NCBI GenBank assembly: GCA_964572225.1
Contig: CAZNFR010000140.1
Location: forward strand, 1 to 6,414
Direction: 5' to 3'
DNA length: 6,414 nt
Source of the DNA: CAZNFR01 sp964572225
Lineage (GTDB): Bacteria; Bacteroidota; Bacteroidia; Bacteroidales; GCA-2748055
Part shown: one piece after another, positions 1 through 6,414 of the stretch
How the letters are laid out: each line of letters opens with the position of its first letter
Position numbering within the stretch: the stretch's first letter is position 1
Translations under genes and position numbers: made by a program
The notes under the pieces: model-generated
What the model was told of the DNA's origin: nothing
The model's database searches: none
What the model saw: the letters and a program-made list of their open reading frames with translations, nothing else

Positions 1-563
1 ACATAAACAACAAAGAATCAGGGATCTCCGAATTGCAGGACCAGATCCTGGATATTTCCATCGTGCAAAAAAAAGTGGAGCAGCATAAGGATCTCCGGAT
101 CATTTATCCCGGTTCCCTGAACACCCTGAGGATCATTACCTGCCACACGGGGTTGGCATACAAAATCTACTCTTCCATTTTAAGAACCGGCAGGGGCGGG
201 AGTTTTATCGACAATACTTCGGCGGGGAATATCATGATCGGAGTAAATCAGGAAACAGGTCAACTGGAGAAATTTGCCTGGTCCCTCACCCGTTTGAAGG
301 ATATGTATATGACCTCCCATCCGGATACCGGTTTTCAATTCGAAGGCCATCCCCTGCCCTTTTTCCAGGATGCCAAAGAACTTTGCCTCAACCTTCATTC
401 TTATTTTCCTGACTTTTTTCTTTTGGGCTGGGATGTGGCTTTTACTCCCGACCGCCCGATTATTATAGAGTGTAACAATCTGGACAGCATCCTTTCCACC
501 CAAATAATTTCCGGGGGCATTAAAAATGAGTTTTATGCCGATTTTAAAGCCTTCCTCAAATAG
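1..563 (+). CDS. Sugar-transfer-associated ATP-grasp protein (ATPgrasp_ST-like), 5' end missing
   Basis: This is the C-terminal part of an ATP-grasp enzyme. The reading frame is open to the window edge (first full codon at 3) and ends with TAG at 561-563. A TTG at 33 opens a shorter frame, but the codons before it already align with the complete paralogue at 776-1807, so it is not the true start. Seen in the sequence: an R-x-G-R-G-G segment followed by IDN (183-215), GWDVAFTP (426-449) and ECNN (468-479). The last has the E-x-N pattern that binds metal in ATP-grasp folds. The N-terminal half, including the glycine-rich ATP loop, lies outside the window. The family is inferred to form a carboxylate-amine or related bond in cell-surface glycan or peptide assembly; the substrate is unknown. 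The protein appears cytoplasmic, as no membrane segment is seen in this part. The family call is from memory of motifs. Confidence 0.8.
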   Translation, partial: INNKESGISELQDQILDISIVQKKVEQHKDLRIIYPGSLNTLRIITCHTGLAYKIYSSILRTGRGGSFIDNTSAGNIMIGVNQETGQLEKFAWSLTRLKDMYMTSHPDTGFQFEGHPLPFFQDAKELCLNLHSYFPDFFLLGWDVAFTPDRPIIIECNNLDSILSTQIISGGIKNEFYADFKAFLK

Positions 564-775
564 AATCCCGGAAGCCAGATCAACAGAAATTCTTTTTTAA
601 CGAAAGGAAAAATATCCTTCCCGTATTCAGGAACCTAACTGGTAAAAAACCGTAAAGAAATCCGTCAGGGCAATCATCTTTCGCATTAAATTGCTGTGGA
701 AATTCAATCAGAGTATTGACTTCCTGCCCTGAGGATTATAACCGGAAATGTACTGTTTCCAAAATAACATCACCC
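564..775 (+). other. Intergenic region between the two ATP-grasp genes
   Basis: No gene or RNA is recognised in these 212 bases. A 5-bp hairpin (stem arms 604-608 and 615-619) lacks a following T-tract, so it is not a convincing terminator. A second small hairpin (arms 744-749 and 755-760, with one G-T pair) ends 15 bases before the ATG at 776 and would sit in the leader of the second gene. No exact TAnnTTTG promoter element is visible. The spacing is long for tightly coupled genes, yet there is no strong terminator, so co-transcription remains open. Confidence 0.4.
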
Positions 776-1807
776 ATGAGTCTGGCCGGCAAAATGGATA
801 TCCTGAAAGATCTCAGGTCCTTAAACAATCGAACTAAGTCCTACTTTCTTATTGCAGGACAATTGATCGTCTACCTCTTAATTAAAAGAGGAAGGTTCAA
901 AGCTTTCTTTCTGTTCCGGCTCCATGAAAAGAAGAATCACCTGAAGGATTTCATTACTGAAAAAGAATACCGCAAACTGAATGATACCATTGCCCCCCGG
1001 TATTACCGTTGCATACTGGAGGATAAAATATTGTTTTTCAGATATATGAATGGGCTGAAGAAGGATCAGATCCTTCCGGAAAATCTGGGATACGCTACCC
1101 GGGAATTCTTCTTTACGCTCAACGGGGAGGAGAATTGCCAATTGGAGAAATTACTCGAGAATCCCATGGACAGCTTCGTTAAATCGCATTGCGGGTGTTG
1201 CGGACAGGACATTTTCAAGTTAAGGACCGATGAGGGAAAGATATACATCAATGATATCGAATCCTGTGTTAGTGATGTAAAAAGCCTCATCAAGGAAAAA
1301 TCGGTTATCCAGAAAAAGATCATCCAGCATCCGGAGATTAGCAGGATTCATGAAAACTCGGTGAACACCATGAGGGTCGTAACCTGTTATCATCCCGACT
1401 CTGTCTCTGTTTACACAACCATGCTTCGGGTGGGCCGCTCAGGAAATTTCGTAGACAACACGGCAGTGGGTAATCTGATTGTAGGTATTGACAAAGACAC
1501 GGGGCTTCTCCAAAAGTATGCCTTTTCCATGTCGAGGCTCAGGGATATGTATCTCACCCGGCATCCGGATTCAGGATTTGTTTTTGAAGGTCACAGCATT
1601 CCCTATTTCAAAGAGGCAGTTGAGACCTGTATGGACCTGCACCGCTATTTCGACATGTTCCTATTGCTGGGTTGGGATGTTGCCTTCACTCCTAGCGGCA
1701 TCCTTATTCTGGAATGCAACAATATTAGTGATCTGAATGCATACCAGGTAGTTGGCGGAGGAATGAAAGACCGGTTGTTAAAAGATCTGAGCAGGTTTCA
1801 AAACTGA
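776..1807 (+). CDS. Sugar-transfer-associated ATP-grasp protein (ATPgrasp_ST-like), complete paralogue
   Basis: This 343-residue ATP-grasp protein is a paralogue of the preceding gene. Residues 1-125 are an N-terminal region with a hydrophobic stretch at about 22-36, which may be a buried or membrane-associated helix. The ATP-binding loop is K136-x3-G140-x2-G143, with cysteines at 139, 141 and 142. Next come R218-x-G-R-x-G with VDN (226-228), GWD (299-301) followed by VAFTP, and the metal-site motif E313-C-N315-N316. In the family, ATP activates a carboxylate as an acyl phosphate for ligation; the substrates here are unknown. The frame extends upstream to a TTG at 716. I chose ATG 776 because TTG starts are rare and the 20 extra residues look uninformative; ATG 794 is also possible. 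No Shine-Dalgarno sequence or clear promoter is visible, so it may be read through from the upstream gene. It ends 17 bases before the secA stop and is convergent with it. Confidence 0.83.
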   Translation: MSLAGKMDILKDLRSLNNRTKSYFLIAGQLIVYLLIKRGRFKAFFLFRLHEKKNHLKDFITEKEYRKLNDTIAPRYYRCILEDKILFFRYMNGLKKDQILPENLGYATREFFFTLNGEENCQLEKLLENPMDSFVKSHCGCCGQDIFKLRTDEGKIYINDIESCVSDVKSLIKEKSVIQKKIIQHPEISRIHENSVNTMRVVTCYHPDSVSVYTTMLRVGRSGNFVDNTAVGNLIVGIDKDTGLLQKYAFSMSRLRDMYLTRHPDSGFVFEGHSIPYFKEAVETCMDLHRYFDMFLLLGWDVAFTPSGILILECNNISDLNAYQVVGGGMKDRLLKDLSRFQN

Positions 1808-1824
1808 AACTGGTTTACCAAACC
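1795..1824. terminator. Possible weak bidirectional terminator between convergent genes
   Basis: Two adjacent small inverted repeats span the convergent stops. The first has arms 1795-1799 and 1806-1810 with a 6-base loop. The second has arms 1812-1816 and 1820-1824 with a 3-base loop. The first includes the ATP-grasp stop codon and the second abuts the secA stop. Stems are only 5 bp and A/T-rich. The minus-strand side is followed by a loosely T-rich stretch, but there is no clean T-tract on either side. The placement favours a termination role; the weak stems argue against high confidence. Confidence 0.3.
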
Positions 1825-4800
1825 TTAAGCAGCTCCGGGTCTTCCGTGGCAATTCTTGAATTTCTTACCGCTCCCGCAGGGACAGGGGTCGTTTCTCCCC
1901 ACTTTTTTCTCCACTCTCACTGGTTGTGCCCTTTTTTGATCAGGTCCTCCCGAAGGATCATTGTATCTCGGGGTATCATGCTTATTAGCCTCAAACTTAC
2001 TAAGGTCCAGTCGTTTGGGCGCCTGTGCCTTTTGAACTCCACTGGAGTCACTTATAGGAATGTGAGCCTTCATTAAGGTGGAGACGACTTCTCTGTTGAC
2101 TTTATCGATCATCTGCTGGAACAATTCGAAGGATTCGAATTTATAAATCAGCAGAGGATCTTTTTGTTCGTAGGTCGCATTTTGTACACTCTGCTTCAAA
2201 TCGTCAAGCTCCCTCAAATGTTCTTTCCAGTTTTCGTCTATGGTTGCCAGGGTGATGGTTTTTTCATAGGAGAGAACAAGTTCCCCTCCTTCCGAATTGT
2301 AGGCTTTTTCCAGGTTTGTCACCACTCTGAAAATGCGGGAACCATCGGAGATTGGCACCACGATATTCTCGTAAACGGCAGATTGTTTTTCAAAAACATC
2401 TTTGATCACGGGCATGGCCTGCCGGGCGATGGCCTCTTTTTTCCGCCGGTGGGTTGAAATAAGCAGCTCATAGATCCTGTCCACCAGCTCCTCGGAATTC
2501 ATTCTTTTGAATTCCTCCTCTTTCACCGGGTTTTCGATGGAAAGAGTGCGGATCAGTTCAAAGGAAAACTCATCATAGATTGCATTGGTATGGTATTGAT
2601 TGACGATGCTTTCCACCACATCGAACATCATATTGGAAATATCCACATTCAGTCTTTCCCCGTAGAGGGCGTGCTTCCTTCTCTTATAAACCACCTCTCG
2701 CTGGGAATTCATCACATCGTCGTATTCCAACAGACGTTTACGGATACCGAAGTTATTCTCCTCTACTTTTTTCTGGGCTCTCTCGATGGATTTGGAGATC
2801 ATGGAATGCTGAATTACCTCTCCCTCTTTGAGTCCCAGTCTGTCCATAAGACCGGAAATCCGTTCGGAACCGAATAACCGCATGAGATCATCCTCAAGAG
2901 AAACGTAAAACTGGGATGATCCCGGATCCCCCTGTCGTCCGGCCCTACCTCTTAACTGTCTGTCCACCCTTCGGGATTCGTGTCTCTCGGTACCCAGGAT
3001 GGCAAGGCCTCCTGCATCCTTCACGTCCTTACTGAGTTTGATGTCGGTTCCCCTACCCGCCATATTGGTAGCAATGGTCACCATTCCTTTGCGACCGGCC
3101 TGGGCCACGATCTCTGCCTCCCGTTGGTGCAGTTTCGCATTCAGAACATTGTGGGCAATTTTCCGGATATTCAACATCCGACTCAGGAGTTCGGATATTT
3201 CGACCGAGGTGGTACCCACAAGCACGGATCTGCCCTCCCCTACCAGTTCAACAATTTCATCGATAACTGCGTTATATTTTTCTCTTTTGGTCTTATAAAC
3301 CAGGTCCTCTCTGTCGTCCCTTACGATGGGCCGGTTGGTGGGGATCACAACTACATCGAGTTTGTAGATATCCCAGAATTCACCCGCTTCCGTTTCGGCG
3401 GTACCGGTCATACCCGCAAGCTTGTGATACATCCTGAAATAGTTCTGCAGGGTTATGGTGGCAAAGGTTTGAGTGGCGGCTTCCACTTTAACATTTTCCT
3501 TGGCTTCAATCGCCTGGTGAAGTCCGTCCGAATATCTCCTTCCCTCCATGATCCTTCCGGTCTGCTCATCCACAATTTTCACCTTGTTGTCGATCACCAC
3601 GTATTCCACATCCTTTTCGAACAGGGCATAGGCCTTCAGGAGCTGATTAATGGTGTGAACCCTTTCCGATTTAACGGCGTAATCCTGAAGAAGCTTATCT
3701 TTTTTAACCAGCCTCTCGTTGTCATTAAGTTCAGACTTTTCCAGTTCGGCAATTTCACTGCCAATATCGGGCAGGACAAAAAAGTCAGGATCGTCTGTGG
3801 TACTGATAAAATCGATGCCCTTATCGGTAAGCTCGATGGAATTTTGCTTTTCCTCGATCACGAAATATAGATCGTCCGTAACCAGATGCATATTCTTGGA
3901 GTTTTCCTGCATATAGTGGTTCTCCGTTTTCAGGAGAAGGGATTTATTTCCTTCTTCTGAAAGGAACTTGATCAGGGCTTTATTTTTGGGAAGGCCTTTC
4001 TGGGCTCTTAGCATCATAAAGCCTGCTTTTTCTGTGTTTCCTTCCTGAAGGAATTTTTTGGCTTCGGCAAGGACCTGGGTTACCAGTTTACGTTGAGCAT
4101 CGGCGATTCGCTGGACCTTGGGCTTGAGCTCCATAAACTCCTGATTTTCACCCCTGGGTGTGGGACCCGAGATGATCAGGGGAGTTCGTGCATCATCGAC
4201 CAGAACCGAGTCAACCTCGTCGACGATGGCATAATTATGCCTTCTTTGCACCAGATCCTGTGGACTAAGCGCCATATTGTCCCTCAGGTAATCGAACCCA
4301 AACTCATTATTGGTCCCAAAGGTAATGTCGCAATTATAGGCTTTCCTCCGGTCATCCGAATTGGGCTGATGTTTATCGATACAGTCAACCGTCAGACCGT
4401 GAAACTGGTAAATGGGTCCCATCCATTCAGAGTCCCTTTTGGCCAGGTAATCGTTTACCGTTACCAGATGCACGCCTTTTCCGGTGAGGGCATTCAAAAA
4501 GACCGGCAGGGTTGCGACCAGGGTTTTCCCCTCCCCCGTAGCCATCTCTGCTATTTTTCCCTGGTGAAGGGACACGCCACCGATCAACTGTACATCGTAG
4601 TGAACCATATCCCATTGGATCTCGTTCCCACCTGCGATCCAGCGGTTTTTCCAGATGGCTTTATCCCCTTTGATATGTATGTGCTCAACCTGGGTGGCCA
4701 ATTTCCGATCAAACTCCGTGGCTGTCACCTCCACCTCTTCATTCTCCTTAAACCGCCTTGCCGTATCCTTTACCACCGCAAAGGCTTCCGGGAGTATCTC

Positions 4801-5121
4801 ATTGAGCACTTCCTCGTATTTCTCGTCTATGGTCTTTTCCAGCTTATCCAACTCATCGTAGATGGCTTCTTTTTCCTCTACCTCGATCTTGTAATCTTCT
4901 GCTTTGGCCCGTAATTCAGAAATCCTGTCTTCTTCCCCTTTAACAAAATCTCTTACTTTTGCTTTGAGAGCAGCAGAGCGGTTTCGCAATTCATCGTTGC
5001 TGAGTGCCTGTATTTCAGGATAAACTTCAAGAATACGGTCAACCTGAGGCTGAATTTCCTTCAGGTCCCGATCGGCTTTATTGCCCAGTATCTTTCCTAG
5101 GAATGTATCAACTAAACCCAT
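1825..5121 (-). CDS. secA: Protein translocase subunit SecA (preprotein translocase ATPase)
   Basis: SecA is the cytoplasmic motor ATPase that docks on SecYEG and drives unfolded preproteins across the inner membrane. All landmarks of the family are visible in the 1,098 residues: Walker A with GEGKT at 196-200, the TVNDYLAKRD segment at 221-230, Walker B DEVD at 301-304, VDEQTGR at 517-523, MTGTA at 571-575, the helicase motif TNMAGRGTDI at 685-694, and QLRGRAGRQGD at 722-732. A C-terminal zinc-binding tail carries C1080-x-C1082-x8-C1091-H1092, which binds SecB or ribosomes in other bacteria. The protein is roughly 200 residues longer than the E. coli enzyme. Extra sequence lies around 60-100 (charged, probably helical or coiled-coil) and about 325-410 in the preprotein cross-linking region; both are typical of Bacteroidota SecA. 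The ATG at 5121 gives the standard family N-terminus (MGLVDTFLGKILG). The gene appears monocistronic here, with an exact -7 element just upstream. Confidence 0.98.
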   Translation of the reverse strand: MGLVDTFLGKILGNKADRDLKEIQPQVDRILEVYPEIQALSNDELRNRSAALKAKVRDFVKGEEDRISELRAKAEDYKIEVEEKEAIYDELDKLEKTIDEKYEEVLNEILPEAFAVVKDTARRFKENEEVEVTATEFDRKLATQVEHIHIKGDKAIWKNRWIAGGNEIQWDMVHYDVQLIGGVSLHQGKIAEMATGEGKTLVATLPVFLNALTGKGVHLVTVNDYLAKRDSEWMGPIYQFHGLTVDCIDKHQPNSDDRRKAYNCDITFGTNNEFGFDYLRDNMALSPQDLVQRRHNYAIVDEVDSVLVDDARTPLIISGPTPRGENQEFMELKPKVQRIADAQRKLVTQVLAEAKKFLQEGNTEKAGFMMLRAQKGLPKNKALIKFLSEEGNKSLLLKTENHYMQENSKNMHLVTDDLYFVIEEKQNSIELTDKGIDFISTTDDPDFFVLPDIGSEIAELEKSELNDNERLVKKDKLLQDYAVKSERVHTINQLLKAYALFEKDVEYVVIDNKVKIVDEQTGRIMEGRRYSDGLHQAIEAKENVKVEAATQTFATITLQNYFRMYHKLAGMTGTAETEAGEFWDIYKLDVVVIPTNRPIVRDDREDLVYKTKREKYNAVIDEIVELVGEGRSVLVGTTSVEISELLSRMLNIRKIAHNVLNAKLHQREAEIVAQAGRKGMVTIATNMAGRGTDIKLSKDVKDAGGLAILGTERHESRRVDRQLRGRAGRQGDPGSSQFYVSLEDDLMRLFGSERISGLMDRLGLKEGEVIQHSMISKSIERAQKKVEENNFGIRKRLLEYDDVMNSQREVVYKRRKHALYGERLNVDISNMMFDVVESIVNQYHTNAIYDEFSFELIRTLSIENPVKEEEFKRMNSEELVDRIYELLISTHRRKKEAIARQAMPVIKDVFEKQSAVYENIVVPISDGSRIFRVVTNLEKAYNSEGGELVLSYEKTITLATIDENWKEHLRELDDLKQSVQNATYEQKDPLLIYKFESFELFQQMIDKVNREVVSTLMKAHIPISDSSGVQKAQAPKRLDLSKFEANKHDTPRYNDPSGGPDQKRAQPVRVEKKVGRNDPCPCGSGKKFKNCHGRPGAA

Positions 5122-5146
5122 GTCTTATCTTCTGTTTAATGGAAAA

Positions 5147-5154
5147 CAAAATTA
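5147..5154 (-). promoter_or_regulatory. Bacteroidota-type -7 promoter element for secA
   Basis: Read on the minus strand, this is TAATTTTG, an exact match to the TAnnTTTG -7 consensus of Bacteroidota housekeeping promoters. It lies 25 bases upstream of the secA ATG, implying a short leader of about 20 bases. The best upstream TTTG (plus-strand 5180-5183) is 25 bases away, longer than the usual spacing of about 19-21, so the -33 part is weak. No Shine-Dalgarno sequence precedes the start; the leader is A-rich. Confidence 0.55.
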
Positions 5155-5251
5155 GCTTTTTTGCCAGCATTAACCTAACCAAAGCAAAAACTAATTAAGG
5201 CTAAGCTCTGTCAAAATTTGTGCCTGAGTCCGGATGTTAGAAAAATTCGAC

Positions 5252-5259
5252 TAAATTTG
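5252..5259 (+). promoter_or_regulatory. Bacteroidota-type -7 promoter element for the cysteine peptidase gene
   Basis: TAAATTTG matches the TAnnTTTG -7 consensus exactly and lies 30 bases upstream of the ATG at 5290, leaving a leader of roughly 20-25 bases. No TTG or TTTG is found at the expected -33 distance; the nearest upstream TTTG is about 31 bases away. The promoter may therefore be weak or need an activator. It is divergent from the secA element about 100 bases away. Confidence 0.5.
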
Positions 5260-5289
5260 TAATAAGGATAACGAAAGATTTCATTCATT

Positions 5290-6414
5290 ATGAGAAAGCT
5301 TATTTTGTTTTTTATTTTCGGAGCCCTCTTCCGCTTAGCATGTTCCCAGCCCCAGCCAGAAAGAGCTCCATTAAATCCGGAGTTTGTAAAATACCTGGAA
5401 ACCGTGAACCGCGAAGAAAGAAAAAAGGCACTGGAAGGAAGGACCGGCTTTACACCCAGTCCTCTTTACATCCATTTCAACGAAAGTGCCTATTTGTCAG
5501 GTTCTAAAAAAAGTACTGCCAGCCTGCCTTCGGGTTACGACCTTCGTAATTATAACTGGGTTACTCCGGTGAAGGATCAGGCCCCCCTGGGATCTTGCTG
5601 GACCTTCTCTTCAATAAGTGCCATTGAGACCCGTTGGCTTAAGCTGGGGTACGGAACTCCCGGAAACCTGAACCTTTCGGAACAAAACATGGGTACCTGC
5701 CATGGCTTTGAATGGGGAATTGATGACGGAGGTAACGATATGATTTCAACCGCCTACCTTACCAGGCTCTCGGGTCCGGTTACCGAAGATTCCGATCCTT
5801 ATACCGGAAATCCCGATGCGAGTTGTAATTTCCTGAAAATCGACATTCCCGCATTTTCCCCTACCGTTCAATACCTGCCCCCAGACGTGAATGTGGTCAA
5901 AAGAGCCATTTATGAATACGGAGGAGTTATCTCGTCTATGTATACCGGCGGATTCAATATGTCTGCCTATTTTAACAAAAACGATTATACTTTTTATTAT
6001 CCCGGGACCAATCCGGTAGATCACAGTGTGCAAATCGTAGGCTGGAACGATGAAATTGCGGTAACCGGGGGCTACGGAAGCCCGAAGGGAACCACCGGTG
6101 CCTGGATCGTGAAGAACAGCTGGGGGACCAGTTGGGCAAAAAACGGATACTTCTACGTAGGGTATGAGGATTCCAAATTCCTATCTTCGGTCTCGGTTTT
6201 TCCTGAAAGAGCTGAAAAATCGGAAATAGATACCCTGTACTTTTTTGATAAGCTTGGGGCAACTACCTCCTATGGCTATTCGGATCATACCGGATACGGA
6301 CTCGTTAAGTTTACTGCACCAGGAAAACATTTCATTGGCAAAGTAGGTACCTTTATCAATACCTCAGGAGCCATTATTGATATTGAAATTTATGATGATT
6401 TCCAGGGAGACAGC
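5290..6414 (+). CDS. Secreted C1A (papain-family) cysteine peptidase with lectin-like domain, 3' end missing
   Basis: The frame is open from ATG 5290 to the window edge (375 codons, no stop). Residues 1-18 form a signal sequence: MRK, then a hydrophobic core ending in LAC. Cys18 could be a lipoprotein cysteine, but Arg at -3 and Leu at -2 fit the lipobox poorly, so plain signal cleavage is equally possible. Residues 19-80 are a short, charged pro-like segment. The papain-type domain (about 80-300) starts with LPSGYDLR and carries the oxyanion Gln97, nucleophile Cys103 in GSCWTFSS, LSEQN at 129-133, a GG-N-D segment at 147-150, His245 in DHSVQIVGW, and Asn276 in KNSWG. The catalytic set is complete. 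From about residue 314 (DTLYFFDKLG) to IEIYDDFQG, the sequence resembles the lectin-like domain found after bacterial and archaeal C1 peptidases. It probably acts in the periplasm, on the surface or outside the cell. Any C-terminal sorting domain (for example type IX) lies beyond the window. No Shine-Dalgarno sequence is present. Confidence 0.9.
   Translation, partial: MRKLILFFIFGALFRLACSQPQPERAPLNPEFVKYLETVNREERKKALEGRTGFTPSPLYIHFNESAYLSGSKKSTASLPSGYDLRNYNWVTPVKDQAPLGSCWTFSSISAIETRWLKLGYGTPGNLNLSEQNMGTCHGFEWGIDDGGNDMISTAYLTRLSGPVTEDSDPYTGNPDASCNFLKIDIPAFSPTVQYLPPDVNVVKRAIYEYGGVISSMYTGGFNMSAYFNKNDYTFYYPGTNPVDHSVQIVGWNDEIAVTGGYGSPKGTTGAWIVKNSWGTSWAKNGYFYVGYEDSKFLSSVSVFPERAEKSEIDTLYFFDKLGATTSYGYSDHTGYGLVKFTAPGKHFIGKVGTFINTSGAIIDIEIYDDFQGDS

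Noticed and set aside
180..503. 107-residue minus-strand open frame
   Set aside because: It is antisense to the first ATP-grasp gene, whose motifs match its paralogue on the plus strand.
592..619. T-run followed by a hairpin as a terminator for the first ATP-grasp gene
   Set aside because: The T-run precedes the hairpin instead of following it, and on the minus strand the same region gives an A-run. The stem is only 5 bp.
32..860. Ten-base repeat attgcaggac at 32-41 and 851-860
   Set aside because: The copies fall in non-corresponding parts of the two paralogues. A single 10-base match in 6.4 kb can occur by chance, and no flanking similarity extends it.
878..1323. Two minus-strand open frames of 85-87 residues
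   Set aside because: They are antisense to the N-terminal half of the second ATP-grasp gene, and no motif supports them.
2980..3870. 296-residue open frame on the plus strand opposite secA
   Set aside because: It lies in exact codon register antisense to secA, as do the open stretches at 2164-2457, 2590-2877 and 4093-4914. Such frames stay open because secA seldom uses TTA, CTA or TCA codons, which would read as stops on the other strand. The predicted protein has no recognisable motif, and secA is unambiguous.
4093..4914. 273-residue open frame on the plus strand opposite secA
   Set aside because: It is also in mirror register with secA codons. It shows no domain or plausible translation signal and is explained by secA codon bias.
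5264..5268. AAGGA as a Shine-Dalgarno sequence for the peptidase
   Set aside because: It ends 21 bases before the ATG, too far to position a ribosome. Lack of a Shine-Dalgarno sequence is normal in Bacteroidota.
5746..6262. Two overlapping minus-strand open frames of about 95 residues
   Set aside because: They lie antisense to the catalytic domain of the cysteine peptidase, whose active-site motifs show that the plus-strand frame is the real one.

Overview
This 6.4 kb window looks like chromosome from a Bacteroidota bacterium (Bacteroidia or a relative). Three things point that way. SecA is about 1,100 residues long, with insertions typical of that phylum. The start codons lack Shine-Dalgarno sequences. 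Exact TAnnTTTG (-7) promoter elements lie upstream of two genes. Base composition is moderate and similar throughout, and I see no sign of an insertion sequence, tRNA, rRNA, CRISPR array or prophage.

Layout, left to right. (1) Positions 1-563 (+) hold the C-terminal part of a sugar-transfer-associated ATP-grasp protein (ATPgrasp_ST-like), cut by the window edge. (2) A 212-base gap contains only weak hairpins. (3) Positions 776-1807 (+) hold a complete paralogue of the first gene. The two align without gaps over about 186 residues at about 45% identity (hand count). (4) Seventeen bases separate its stop from the stop of secA, which runs on the minus strand from 5121 to 1825. (5) A 168-base intergenic region (5122-5289) holds two divergent Bacteroidota-type -7 elements, one for secA and one for the next gene. 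(6) Positions 5290-6414 (+) hold a secreted papain-family (C1A) cysteine peptidase with an apparent C-terminal lectin-like domain, running off the right edge.

The genes do not form one operon. secA is the housekeeping motor ATPase of the Sec translocase. The peptidase has an N-terminal signal sequence and would itself be a Sec substrate, but divergent placement alone does not imply a functional link. The ATP-grasp pair is the most open-ended part: such proteins often sit among glycan or capsule biosynthesis genes and are thought to ligate a carboxylate to an amine or hydroxyl. The decisive context would lie left of position 1. I did not find convincing evidence of a wholly new system. The best leads are the ATP-grasp tandem pair with its cysteine-rich ATP-binding loop and the peptidase-lectin architecture.
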